This document shows positions 1-7,922 of a DNA stretch of 64,000 nt, in pieces. Every line of letters starts with the position of its first letter. Position 1 is the first letter of the stretch. The position numbers were made by a program, and so were the translations under genes. The notes beneath the pieces were generated by a model, which was not told where the DNA came from, searched no databases, and saw nothing but the letters and a program-made list of their open reading frames with translations. Origin of the DNA: Marinirhabdus sp050859505 (GTDB lineage: Bacteria; Bacteroidota; Bacteroidia; Flavobacteriales; Flavobacteriaceae); assembly GCF_050859505.1 (NCBI RefSeq), contig NZ_CP193934.1:682001-746000 (forward strand), written 5' to 3'.

Positions 1-800
1 GAAACCACACCATGGAAGTTTTGAATCCATTATATTTTAACCTTGCGGTAGAAGATGGAAAGGCAGTGCTCTATTATCATGACGAAGTTATTGACGACCT
101 AAACGCTGTGATTCCACGCATTGGTGCGAGTAACACTTTTCAAGGCACTTCGTTGGTTCGGCATTTTGAAGCTGCGGGTGTGGCTTCTACCGTTTCTTCG
201 GAAGGCATTTTTAATTCTCGTGATAAATGGACGTGCTTTCAGCTATTAGTTAAAGCACAAATTCCAGTGCCAAATACGGTTTTAGGAGGGTATTATGATG
301 CAGAAGTAGTGCTTCAGAAATTCAAAGACAAACCCGTTATCATCAAAATATTGGAAGGAACGCACGGGCAGGGAGTGATTCTTTCCGAAAGCAACCAAAA
401 TGCACTCGCTACCGTTGAAACGTTACAAGCCAGTAATGTAAATTTTATCTTGCAAGAATATATTGCCGAATCTAAAGGCGCCGACATACGTGCCATTGTA
501 GTAGACGGGGTAGTAATAGCTGCTATGCGGCGACAGTGCAAGGCAGGAGATTTTAGATCTAATTTACATCGTGGCGGAACTTCAGAAGTACTTCAGCTTA
601 GTTATGAAGAAGAAAAGGTAGCGCTTAAAGCAGCCAAAATCTTAAACTTAAGTGTTTGTGGAGTAGATATTTTACAATCGGCTCGCGGGCCATTAGTGTT
701 AGAGGTAAATAGTACCCCAGGCCTAGAGGGCATTGAAACCACTACAGGTAAAAATATTTCTAAAAGTATTATTGGATATTTGGAACGGACTAAGCGTTAA
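1..800 (+). CDS. RimK-like ATP-grasp ligase, 5'-truncated by the window edge
   Basis: ATP-grasp amino-acid ligase of the RimK type, which adds amino acids (classically glutamate) to the C-terminus of a protein or small acceptor using ATP. The first ATG in frame is at 12, but the frame is open to the left edge. The codons before it (N-H-T) align with K-H-T near residue 27 of the paralogue starting at 1299, so roughly 25 N-terminal residues lie outside the window. Visible family features are PRIGAS, the nucleotide loop IIKILEGTHGQGV, LQEYIAESKGADIRAIVV, the NLHRGG acceptor region, and the metal-binding LEVNSTPGLEGIE. It is about 60% similar by eye to the second RimK-like gene 0.5 kb downstream. 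Family assignment is secure; the substrate is not known. Confidence 0.93.
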   Translation, partial: NHTMEVLNPLYFNLAVEDGKAVLYYHDEVIDDLNAVIPRIGASNTFQGTSLVRHFEAAGVASTVSSEGIFNSRDKWTCFQLLVKAQIPVPNTVLGGYYDAEVVLQKFKDKPVIIKILEGTHGQGVILSESNQNALATVETLQASNVNFILQEYIAESKGADIRAIVVDGVVIAAMRRQCKAGDFRSNLHRGGTSEVLQLSYEEEKVALKAAKILNLSVCGVDILQSARGPLVLEVNSTPGLEGIETTTGKNISKSIIGYLERTKR

Positions 801-829
801 ATCTTGTATAAATTTCGGTCAAATTTCAC

Positions 830-1309
830 GTGTTGTACGTGGTTTTAGTACCTTTCAGCCAAAATAAATTCAACTTTTTGAAACGAAACATAGGAAGAAC
901 CGATAAAGCAGATTTCCCACTCTTACATTTACACGATATTGATGTAAAGATAGACACAGGTGCCTACACCTCTAGTATTCATTGTAAAAACATGAAGGTA
1001 GAAGATGGCTACCTTAAGTGTGTGTTTTTAGATCCGGAACATGCTGCTTATCACGAAAAAGAATTTATTTTTGACAAATATGACGTACGCGTGGTTAAAA
1101 GCAGCAATGGTGTTTCACAAACACGCTATCGTATTTTAACCGAAATTGAACTCTTCGGAAAAATAATTCCTATTTTCTTAACCTTGAGTGACCGTGAGGA
1201 AATGAAATACCCTGTTTTATTGGGGCGTAAATTTTTAACCAAACGCTTTGTGGTAGATATTAATAAAACAAACCTTTCGCATAAATTAAAATTGAAACAT
1301 GAACATTAA
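830..1309 (+). CDS. Retropepsin-like RimB/PF05618 'ATP-dependent zinc protease' family protein
   Basis: Small protein of the PF05618 family, named putative ATP-dependent zinc protease but with a retropepsin-like DTGA motif, seen here as VKIDTGAYTSSIHC (residues ~40-54), followed by LLGRKFL. In other bacteria such proteins are encoded next to RimK ligases (RimB in pseudomonads) and are thought to act on the same substrate. Here the gene sits between two RimK-like genes and overlaps the second by 11 nt, so it is surely co-transcribed. The start is uncertain: the listed GTG at 830 gives 16 extra residues, while an in-frame TTG at 878 (L-K-R-N-I-G-R) would begin right at the conserved domain. Peptidase activity is family inference only. 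Confidence 0.85.
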   Translation: MLYVVLVPFSQNKFNFLKRNIGRTDKADFPLLHLHDIDVKIDTGAYTSSIHCKNMKVEDGYLKCVFLDPEHAAYHEKEFIFDKYDVRVVKSSNGVSQTRYRILTEIELFGKIIPIFLTLSDREEMKYPVLLGRKFLTKRFVVDINKTNLSHKLKLKHEH

Positions 1310-2171
1310 AATATTATCTGCTGCACCCAACTTATATTCTACGCAACGTATTGTAGAAGCTGCCGAGAAACGAAAGCACACAGTTGAAATTATTAACCAT
1401 ACCAAATGTGATATCGTTATTGAGAAGAAAAACCCTTGCGTTTATTATAAAGGTAAAAAAATTGAAAATGTAGATGCTGTAATTCCAAGGATTGGCGCTT
1501 CAGTTACATTTTATGGTACCGCAGTAGTACGACAATTTGAAATGATGCGCTGCTTTACCACAACAGAGTCAATGGCATTGGTGCGTTCACGGGACAAATT
1601 ACGTAGCTTACAAATTCTATCTCGAGCTGGCATGGGTCTTCCTAAAACTATTTTTACCAACTATTCAAAAAATGTAGCGGGTATTGTAGATCAAGTAGGC
1701 GGGGCTCCAGTTATTATAAAATTACTGGAAGGAACTCAAGGAATTGGCGTTATTCTGGCTGAAACAAAAAAAGCAGCCGAGAGCGTTATCGAGGCATTTA
1801 ATAATTTACAGGCACGGGTAATTGTACAAGAATTTATTAAAGAAGCAGGAGGTGCAGATATAAGAGCAATTGTGATAGATGGGCGTGTAGTTGGTGCTAT
1901 GAAACGCCAAGGAAAAGAAGGTGAGTTTAGAAGCAATTTACACCGTGGTGGCACCGCCGAAATTATAGAACTCACAGACGAAGAAGAAACAGCTGCTATT
2001 AAAGCCGCCAAAGCAATGGGTCTTGGAATTGCCGGAGTAGATATGCTACAATCGGCACGTGGCCCATTAATTCTAGAGGTAAACTCTTCACCAGGATTAG
2101 AGGGTATTGAAAAAGCCACAGGAAAAGATATCGCTAAAGAGATCATTAAATACATAGAACGTAGCATATAG
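1299..2171 (+). CDS. RimK-like ATP-grasp ligase (full length, 290 aa)
   Basis: Complete paralogue of the truncated ligase at the left edge. It has an N-terminal pre-ATP-grasp domain (residues ~1-90, with AVIPRIGASVTFYG), the ATP-binding loop IIKLLEGTQGIGV (~146-158), VQEFIKEAGGADIRAIVIDG, FRSNLHRGG and the metal-binding LEVNSSPGLEGIEKATG near the C-terminus. ATG 1299 overlaps the end of the PF05618 gene by 11 nt. Two ligases flanking one protease-like gene suggest either two acceptors or a heteromeric ligase. RimK family members modify ribosomal protein S6 or make poly-glutamate; which applies here cannot be told from sequence. Confidence 0.93.
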   Translation: MNIKILSAAPNLYSTQRIVEAAEKRKHTVEIINHTKCDIVIEKKNPCVYYKGKKIENVDAVIPRIGASVTFYGTAVVRQFEMMRCFTTTESMALVRSRDKLRSLQILSRAGMGLPKTIFTNYSKNVAGIVDQVGGAPVIIKLLEGTQGIGVILAETKKAAESVIEAFNNLQARVIVQEFIKEAGGADIRAIVIDGRVVGAMKRQGKEGEFRSNLHRGGTAEIIELTDEEETAAIKAAKAMGLGIAGVDMLQSARGPLILEVNSSPGLEGIEKATGKDIAKEIIKYIERSI

Positions 2172-2177
2172 ATAACA

Positions 2178-3173
2178 ATGACTAGAAAACCGTCAACAGA
2201 TCTTATCATTTTAGGCAAAAAGGTGGCTTTGGGAGAAACCAAGACCATTAATTTTAGTTTTGCCAAACTGTATACATCTACTAAGGTTGAAATTCCCGTT
2301 ATAATTTCAAGATCGGAAAAGCCAGGTCCTACGGTTTTACTAACAGCAGGAATTCACGGTGACGAGATTAATGGTGTTGAAGTGGTACGACAGGTTATTG
2401 CCAAAAAAATAAACCGACCCACGAGGGGAACCATTATCTGTATTCCTATTCTCAATATTTTCGGATTTTTAAATGCCGAAAGAACCTTTCCGGATGGTCG
2501 CGACCTTAATAGAGTGTTCCCAGGAACCAAAACAGGGTCTTTAGCAAGTAGAGTTGCGTATCATTTTACAAAGGAAATTTTACCTCTTGCAGACTATTGT
2601 TTAGACTTTCACACAGGTGGAGCGCAACGTTTTAATGCGGCACAAATTCGTGTGGCACCAGATAACCCAAAACTTTTAAAACTTGCCGAAATATTTAATG
2701 CTCCTTTCACGGTTTTATCCAGTAATTTGAGTAAATCCTATCGTTTTACGTGCGCAAAAATGGATATCCCAAGCTTGCTATTTGAAGGTGGAAAAAGTCT
2801 GGACAGTAACAAACATATTGTAAAACATGGTGTAGACGGTGTGGTGCGCATACTGGCGCATCTTACTATGCTTAATCCATTAATAACTCCTACCGAAATT
2901 ACTCAGAAAACAGTAATTATAGAAAAAAGCCGATGGATACGCGCCCAGAGAAGTGGTTTGTTACACGTTAAAATAGCTTGTAACAAATATGTTGAAAAAG
3001 ACGAATTTTTAGCAACTATTACAGACCCCTATGGCGAAATGCGTTTTATTGTAAAAGCACCCAATTCGGGTTACATCATAAATGTAAATCACACGCCCAT
3101 TATACACCAGGGTGATGCTATTTTTCATATTTCTACTACAGACAACACAGATTCTGAAGATGAAGAAAATTAG
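2178..3173 (+). CDS. Succinylglutamate desuccinylase/aspartoacylase-family zinc hydrolase
   Basis: Zinc-dependent amidohydrolase of the AstE/AspA family (PF04952), cutting amide bonds of N-acyl amino acids or related tails. Zinc ligands are visible in GIHGDEINGVEVV (H60, E63) and DFHTGG (~H145); substrate-side residues are in DGRDLNRVFPG, and the probable catalytic glutamate is in LLFEGG (~E203). It starts 6 nt after the RimK-like gene, so it closes a four-gene operon. Association of AspA-like hydrolases with RimK ligases suggests it removes or trims what the ligases add; this is inference. Length (331 aa) is normal for the bacterial family. Confidence 0.88.
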   Translation: MTRKPSTDLIILGKKVALGETKTINFSFAKLYTSTKVEIPVIISRSEKPGPTVLLTAGIHGDEINGVEVVRQVIAKKINRPTRGTIICIPILNIFGFLNAERTFPDGRDLNRVFPGTKTGSLASRVAYHFTKEILPLADYCLDFHTGGAQRFNAAQIRVAPDNPKLLKLAEIFNAPFTVLSSNLSKSYRFTCAKMDIPSLLFEGGKSLDSNKHIVKHGVDGVVRILAHLTMLNPLITPTEITQKTVIIEKSRWIRAQRSGLLHVKIACNKYVEKDEFLATITDPYGEMRFIVKAPNSGYIINVNHTPIIHQGDAIFHISTTDNTDSEDEEN

Positions 3174-3304
3174 TGGAGAGCCCTTCGATACCGTGTAAAG
3201 ATTCCCTAATTTGATGCTCAAATAAACAGTACGCTTTTAGAATGAGTCCGAAACCTTACGTATCAATAAGTGATTTCGGGATTTATGTAAAAAATTAAAA
3301 TTTC

Positions 3305-3865
3305 ATGCAGAAAGCTGAATTTCGAAAAAAATATTTAGACCTACGCCAATCCCTATCGGCAGAAGACATTGATAATCTAAGCATTGCAATTGCCAATCAG
3401 GCACTCAAACTTCCTATTTGGGAGAATACCTATTATCATGTTTTCTTATCTATTTCAGAAAAAAAAGAAATCAATACCGAATTTCTATTGCACATCCTAC
3501 AAGGCAAAGACAAAAGTATCTGTGTCCCCAAAGCTAATTTTGATACGTTTGAGATGCAACATATTTTATTACAGGAAAATACGCTTATTAAAATTTCAGC
3601 ATATGGCATCCCAGAACCTGTTGAAGGTATTGCCATTCCACCACAACAATTTGATGTAGTTTTTGTGCCTCTGCTAGCTTTCGATACGCAGGGAAATAGA
3701 GTAGGGTATGGGAAGGGTTTTTATGATAGGTTTCTAGCGCAATGCAAACCCGAATGTTTAAAAATAGGAGTGTCTTTCTTTAAAGCTGAAGAATACCTCC
3801 TCAATGAAAACATAGATTTTCCACTTGATTACTGCATTACTCCAGAAAAAATTTACAAGTTTTAA
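3305..3865 (+). CDS. 5-formyltetrahydrofolate cyclo-ligase
   Basis: Cytosolic enzyme of one-carbon metabolism (MTHFS, EC 6.3.3.2) that converts 5-formyl-THF to 5,10-methenyl-THF with ATP. The family signature GNRVGYGKGFYDRFL (residues ~133-147) is present, together with the N-terminal basic helix AEFRKKYLDLRQSLS and the mid-protein VPLLAFD. The length of 186 aa matches the family. It begins ~130 bp after the RimK-type cluster and precedes the dispanin pair; it is probably monocistronic. Confidence 0.95.
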   Translation: MQKAEFRKKYLDLRQSLSAEDIDNLSIAIANQALKLPIWENTYYHVFLSISEKKEINTEFLLHILQGKDKSICVPKANFDTFEMQHILLQENTLIKISAYGIPEPVEGIAIPPQQFDVVFVPLLAFDTQGNRVGYGKGFYDRFLAQCKPECLKIGVSFFKAEEYLLNENIDFPLDYCITPEKIYKF

Positions 3866-3911
3866 ATTTTCCATTGTATATTGGTAGTCAAATCTTTAAA
3901 AGTTAACTACC

Positions 3912-4184
3912 ATGGAAAATCAAAACATGCCTGCGGGCAACCCACCAGACAATAACCTGGTGTGGGCCATCATCTGTATTATTTTTTGCTGGCCACTTGG
4001 CATTGTCTCAATTATTAAATCTACTAAAGTAAAAACACTTTGGCTTCAGGGAGATCATGCTGGAGCACAGAAAAGTGCAGACGACGCTAAAAAATACGCT
4101 ATCTGGGGTATTGCAGTTTCGGCTATTTTCTGGGTATTATACATTATTCTTATCGTGGCAGGAGTTGCTGCTGGCGGATTTTAA
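3912..4184 (+). CDS. CD225/dispanin-family membrane protein (copy 1)
   Basis: Small membrane protein of 90 aa from the CD225/dispanin family (PF04505), the bacterial relatives of animal interferon-induced transmembrane proteins. After a short proline/asparagine-rich head it has an intramembrane segment NLVWAIICIIFCWPLGIVSIIKS (split here: NLVWAIICIIFC, then WPLGIVSIIKS), the conserved basic/amphipathic loop with GDHAGAQKSADDAKKYA, and a C-terminal transmembrane helix (~65-88). A paralogue follows after an intrinsic terminator. The bacterial role is not established. Confidence 0.85.
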   Translation: MENQNMPAGNPPDNNLVWAIICIIFCWPLGIVSIIKSTKVKTLWLQGDHAGAQKSADDAKKYAIWGIAVSAIFWVLYIILIVAGVAAGGF

Positions 4185-4203
4185 GTAATACTCATTACTC
4201 ATT

Positions 4204-4240
4204 AAAAATACCCTTGTTTATAAAGAAGGGTATTTTTTTT
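4204..4240 (+). terminator. Intrinsic terminator after dispanin copy 1
   Basis: A 10-bp stem (AAATACCCTT / AAGGGTATTT) with a loop of about 10 nt is followed by an uninterrupted run of T. It lies 20 bp after the stop codon of the first dispanin gene, so the two paralogues are probably separate transcription units. Confidence 0.85.
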
Positions 4241-4260
4241 AGTTATACTATATTTGTGCT

Positions 4261-4536
4261 ATGAATCCAACACAACAACCCCCTCCAGACAACCATATGG
4301 TTTGGGCTATCTTAAGCACTATTTTATGTTGCATGCCATTAGGTGTTGTTGCCATTATTAAAGCCTCTAAGGTGGAACAATTATGGTATCAGGGCTTTTA
4401 TGCCGAAGCCCAGAAAGCGGCAGACGATGCCAAAAAATGGAGTATTTATAGTGCAGTAAGCATTGGCGCGCTTGTTATTTTATACATTATAGTTATGATT
4501 GCTATATTTGCTTTACAAGGTGCAACCTACTTTTAA
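4261..4536 (+). CDS. CD225/dispanin-family membrane protein (copy 2)
   Basis: Second member of the CD225/dispanin family, 91 aa, clearly paralogous to the gene at 3912. It has the same order of a proline-rich head (QQPPPDNH), an intramembrane segment MVWAILSTILCCMPLGVVAI, the loop QGFYAEAQKAADDAKKWS and a C-terminal transmembrane helix. Two adjacent cysteines precede PLG, where animal IFITMs carry palmitoylated cysteines; whether that matters in bacteria is unknown. The 3' end overlaps the start region of the next gene. Confidence 0.85.
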   Translation: MNPTQQPPPDNHMVWAILSTILCCMPLGVVAIIKASKVEQLWYQGFYAEAQKAADDAKKWSIYSAVSIGALVILYIIVMIAIFALQGATYF

Positions 4537-4939
4537 ACGCATACTCATGGTTATGGGCGGTAGTCTTTTGTTCCTACTGCTACTACTCTTGTATTTTAAT
4601 TATAATCCTACACAGCACGCTTTTTTTTTAAGGTGTCCTTTTAAATCACTTACTAGCTACCATTGTGCAGGGTGTGGCTCCCAACGGGCTATCCACCACT
4701 TGTTACATTTTAGATTTTACAGTGCTTTTAGGCTTAATCCGTTTATGGTCTTGTCCTTGCCTTTAGTTTTTTACGGAATTGGCGCCAAGATTTACAATTA
4801 TATCTTCCAAAAAGAGCACAGAGTTCAATTATTTTACAAGCCATGGTTTGTGTATGGATACTTTGCTGTTGCTATAATTTACTGGGTTTTACGCAATATT
4901 CCGTACGCACCTTTTAGCTATTTGGCTCCATACGAGTAG
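4520..4939 (+). CDS. DUF2752 integral membrane protein
   Basis: DUF2752 (PF10825) membrane protein with its signature CPFKSLTSYHCAGCGSQRAIHHLL (split: CPFKSLTSYHCAGCG then SQRAIHHLL) after a first transmembrane helix. Two more hydrophobic helices follow (residues ~65-90 and ~105-125). The start is ambiguous. GTG 4520 is preferred because it places K and R before the first helix, at the cost of a 17-nt overlap with the dispanin gene. ATG 4547 gives no overlap, and TTG 4499 is least likely. DUF2752 genes often sit next to CD225 or TM2-domain genes in Bacteroidota, as here. Function is unknown. Confidence 0.8.
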   Translation: MQPTFKRILMVMGGSLLFLLLLLLYFNYNPTQHAFFLRCPFKSLTSYHCAGCGSQRAIHHLLHFRFYSAFRLNPFMVLSLPLVFYGIGAKIYNYIFQKEHRVQLFYKPWFVYGYFAVAIIYWVLRNIPYAPFSYLAPYE

Positions 4940-5009
4940 GTTAGTTTATAGGAAAAACCCTACAATTGAAAAATATTTCATATATTGCCCTACCAAATTA
5001 AATGATGAA

Positions 5010-6152
5010 ATGAATTTTTTAGCTCAAAAGAGAAAGAAAATTTTATTACAGGAAAACTCCCCTACTCCAAATAAAAATAACCCTTTCGACGATTTTTATT
5101 ATAAGGAAATAGCCCTATTAACCGGAGCAGGAGGTTATTGGGTAGATTTTATTACTAAGACAAGTTTTATAGATCCTCAAGGAAAGCGCATTTTAGAAAT
5201 TGCTGACCTCAATTTTTCACCTTCACTCACAGATATATTAAATTTTCACGCTCCAGAAGAAAGAGAGCGCACCATTGCTACCTTTAAAGCTTGTGCAAAA
5301 GGACAACCTTTTAAAACGCAAGTAAAAATGCTCACTGCTACTGGCGACGTATTTTGGGCTAGCGCCATTGGAAAACCTATGTACGACGTGGACGAAAATA
5401 TTGTTGGAGTACAAGGGGTTTTTCAGGACATCACGCAAGCAAAATATAGAGAGCTAAAGCTGCAGGAATCTATGAAGACAATTACGACGCAAAATTCCAG
5501 GCTATTTAGTTATGCCAATTTAGCGTCTCACAACCTCAAATCACATGCCAGTAATATTAGTATGTCTCTGGAACTTTTAGGTGACACAAAAGACACTAAT
5601 GAAGCCAAAGAATTATATAATGTCCTCAAAGAAATTACAAACGAACTTTGTAAAACTGTAAACAATCTAAGTGAAATAGTTTCTATAAAGGATACAGCAA
5701 AACTTGCTAAAAAAAATATTGATTTTGAGGATGTTACTGTTTTGGTACAACAACGTATTGAAGCCACATTAAGTAAACACAAAGTACAAGTATATACAGA
5801 TTTTTCTGAAGCCCCTACCGTACATTACATTAGAACGTATCTTGAAAGTATTTTAGAAACTCTATTTCTTCGTGCCATTGAGCATAAACATCCAGATAGA
5901 ACTCCTAGTATAAATATTTTCAGTTTGGATAATGATGGCAATACCACTTTACTCATTCGGGATAATGGTATTGGCTTTTCTACTCAAGAAGATATGCAGA
6001 AAGTGTTCGATTTAAAGAGCTACAAATCTGCAGGCTGCCAATCACAAAACGTAAATCTTTTTCAATTAAAGAATAAAGTTACGGCATTGGGGGGTACTAT
6101 TTCTGCAGAGAGCACATTGGAACGTGGCACCACATTTACGATTATATTTTAA
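5010..6152 (+). CDS. PAS-domain sensor histidine kinase-like protein with a degenerate ATPase domain
   Basis: Cytosolic 380-aa protein without transmembrane segments. A PAS domain with PAC motif (residues ~30-140, ending VGVQGVFQDITQAKYRE) is followed by a HisKA-like helix with the H-box NLASHNLKSHASN (H174), then an HATPase_c-like domain. The D/G1 box DNGIGF is intact. At the N-box, the usual Asn of the related N-A-I-K-Y motif is Arg (LFLRAIEHK, R288), and the G2 region reads SQNVNLFQLKNKV, lacking the GxG glycines. ATP binding or phosphotransfer may therefore be impaired. No response regulator lies next to it; its end overlaps convergent lspA by 4 nt. Confidence 0.85.
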   Translation: MNFLAQKRKKILLQENSPTPNKNNPFDDFYYKEIALLTGAGGYWVDFITKTSFIDPQGKRILEIADLNFSPSLTDILNFHAPEERERTIATFKACAKGQPFKTQVKMLTATGDVFWASAIGKPMYDVDENIVGVQGVFQDITQAKYRELKLQESMKTITTQNSRLFSYANLASHNLKSHASNISMSLELLGDTKDTNEAKELYNVLKEITNELCKTVNNLSEIVSIKDTAKLAKKNIDFEDVTVLVQQRIEATLSKHKVQVYTDFSEAPTVHYIRTYLESILETLFLRAIEHKHPDRTPSINIFSLDNDGNTTLLIRDNGIGFSTQEDMQKVFDLKSYKSAGCQSQNVNLFQLKNKVTALGGTISAESTLERGTTFTIIF

Positions 6153-6769
6153 GCAGAAGTTTCTGTTTTCTCTTTCTTCGGAAATGCCTTCTTGTTAAAA
6201 ATAATAAGCAGGATTAAGCCAATACTTATAGCAGAGTCTGCTATGTTAAACACTGGATCAAAAAACGTGAAATAGGTTCCGCCCCAAAAAGGTATCCACG
6301 CCGGCAAAACTCCTTCCCATAAGGGAAAATAAAGCATGTCTACTACTTTTCCGTGAAAAATAGTTCCGTAGCCTCCCTCTGGAGGCATAAACGAAGCGAC
6401 TTGGCTAGCGCTATCATTAAAAATAAGACCGTAAAAAACCGAATCTATAATATTTCCCATCGCTCCTGCAAATATCAACGCTATAGAGAAAATAAGCACC
6501 CGCGACGCATTTTTACGTACCGAATCCCATAACCAATAGCCAATCCCTACAATAGCAATTAAACGAAAAAGCGTTAAAAACAATTTCCCGTATTCTCCTG
6601 GGATTTTAGCTCCCCAAGCCATGCCTTCATTCTCTACAAAATGAATTTTAAACCACGAAAGCACGTCAAAACCATCGCCTAGAATAAAAGTAGTCTTGAT
6701 ATAAATTTTTGAAATCTGGTCTATCAGTAACACCAGAATAATAATGGCTATGGCTTTTTTTAAGGACAT
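6149..6769 (-). CDS. lspA: Lipoprotein signal peptidase (signal peptidase II)
   Basis: Inner-membrane aspartic peptidase that removes signal peptides from diacylglyceryl-modified prolipoproteins. Four transmembrane helices are visible, and the catalytic aspartates lie in GNIIDSVFYG and FNIADSAISIG. At 206 aa it is longer than the ~160 aa enterobacterial enzyme because of the loop after the first aspartate, as is common in Bacteroidota. It is the last gene of the minus-strand ileS - dksA-like - 6804 gene - lspA group. Confidence 0.96.
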   Translation of the reverse strand: MSLKKAIAIIILVLLIDQISKIYIKTTFILGDGFDVLSWFKIHFVENEGMAWGAKIPGEYGKLFLTLFRLIAIVGIGYWLWDSVRKNASRVLIFSIALIFAGAMGNIIDSVFYGLIFNDSASQVASFMPPEGGYGTIFHGKVVDMLYFPLWEGVLPAWIPFWGGTYFTFFDPVFNIADSAISIGLILLIIFNKKAFPKKEKTETSA

Positions 6770-6803
6770 TCTTTATGTATTGAAGGTGCAAAAATAAAGA
6801 ATA

Positions 6804-7436
6804 TTATTGGGTTTGTTGCAGGCTAATGTTTCCGTGAACACTTTCGGCATAAATAGTAAAAATTCCGTACTTGCTCAAAGTATTTTCCAGCGTTCCGTAG
6901 GTGGTTGTTGCTTTGGCAGAAGTGCTTTTGTTTTGCACTAAAACCAGAATGGTTCCCCGGTTGGTTTTAAGGGTTGCATCTCCGTTAAAATCTTGCAATA
7001 CACAGATCTCATCTTCAATATCTACGGATAAAGACTTAAAAGTTCCTTCGGCAAAAACTGCTGTTGTGTTGGAGGTGATGGAGACAAATAGATGCTCCGG
7101 AATAGAAAGCGTTACCGCAACACTTATAATTTTGTGTGCCGAAAGCTTATCGTTATATGTTTTTGCAAGCGGCCAGGAACTAAAGCCTAATGCCAATTGA
7201 TTGTTCTCTAGCTGTTCTTTAATTACTATTTCTTCCGAAGTTTCTCCTTCCAAATGCACGCTTACTGAAATTTCTTCAACTTTGGCAGCGACAACGTTTA
7301 AAGAGTGCACCCCATTGGCATCTATACTAATATTTTCAATCCCTTCCGCAAAATACGTTCTGGAGAGCTCTTTCTGCCCCCAAACGTGTTGAACGCAAAA
7401 AAGCCATAAACCAAACAATACGATTGAAAGTTTCAT
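6804..7436 (-). CDS. Exported DUF4097-like hypothetical protein
   Basis: A 210-aa protein with an N-terminal signal peptide (MKLSIVLFGLWLFCVQHVWG, cleavage before QKE). The rest consists of short alternating beta-strand segments such as FKSLSVDIEDEICVL and GNISLQ. This resembles the right-handed repeats of the DUF4097/putative adhesin superfamily; that assignment is tentative. It is periplasmic or surface exposed, with no lipobox. It sits between the dksA-like gene and lspA, genes that are usually direct neighbours in this group of bacteria. Confidence 0.7.
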   Translation of the reverse strand: MKLSIVLFGLWLFCVQHVWGQKELSRTYFAEGIENISIDANGVHSLNVVAAKVEEISVSVHLEGETSEEIVIKEQLENNQLALGFSSWPLAKTYNDKLSAHKIISVAVTLSIPEHLFVSITSNTTAVFAEGTFKSLSVDIEDEICVLQDFNGDATLKTNRGTILVLVQNKSTSAKATTTYGTLENTLSKYGIFTIYAESVHGNISLQQTQ

Positions 7437-7539
7437 GACTTTTATGTTTTATAAGTATAAATTATAATATGGCTTTTAGACCCCGCTATGCAGCGGGATA
7501 AATTCACCTACGCATTTTTCTGTAAAAATGCTGGCTCAT

Positions 7540-7920
7540 TTATTGCATATTCTTCGCCTCAATACTTAACGTAGCGTGCGGCACCAACTTTAATCGTTCT
7601 GGATTAATTAGTTTTCCTGTTACACGGCATACTCCGTACGTTTTATTTTCAATACGAATTAAAGCATTTTTAAGATCCCGAATAAACTTCTCTTGCCTAA
7701 TAGCCAATTGTGAAGCTGTTTCCTTGCTCATTACCTCGCTACCTTCATCAAACGCTTTAAACGTTGGTGAAGTATCGTCTGTGCCATTATCGGAATCGTT
7801 TCGATAGGCACTTTCAATTAATTCTAATTGCTCTTTTGCTTTCTTTATTTTATCATTTATTAGCACTCTAAACTCTCCCAGTTGAGCGTCGCTATATCTG
7901 TTTTTCGTTTCTTCTGCCAT
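7540..7920 (-). CDS. TraR/DksA-family RNA polymerase-binding regulator
   Basis: A 126-aa DksA-like protein: an N-terminal coiled-coil region (residues ~10-90, with ARNDSD-like acidic tip residues NDSDNGTDDTS) and the C-terminal zinc-finger fold GVCRVTGKLINPERLKLVPHATLS. Only one cysteine of the canonical four-cysteine finger is present, so zinc is probably not bound; this reduced finger is typical of Bacteroidota orthologues. DksA-type proteins bind the RNA polymerase secondary channel and tune transcription with (p)ppGpp. It starts 2 nt after ileS and is surely co-transcribed. Confidence 0.9.
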   Translation of the reverse strand: MAEETKNRYSDAQLGEFRVLINDKIKKAKEQLELIESAYRNDSDNGTDDTSPTFKAFDEGSEVMSKETASQLAIRQEKFIRDLKNALIRIENKTYGVCRVTGKLINPERLKLVPHATLSIEAKNMQ

Positions 7921-7922
7921 AA

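Noticed and set aside
3254..3263. Single TACGTA upstream of the formyl-THF cyclo-ligase gene
   Set aside because: An isolated hexamer without the second half; such hexamers also occur singly within ileS and the M13 gene.
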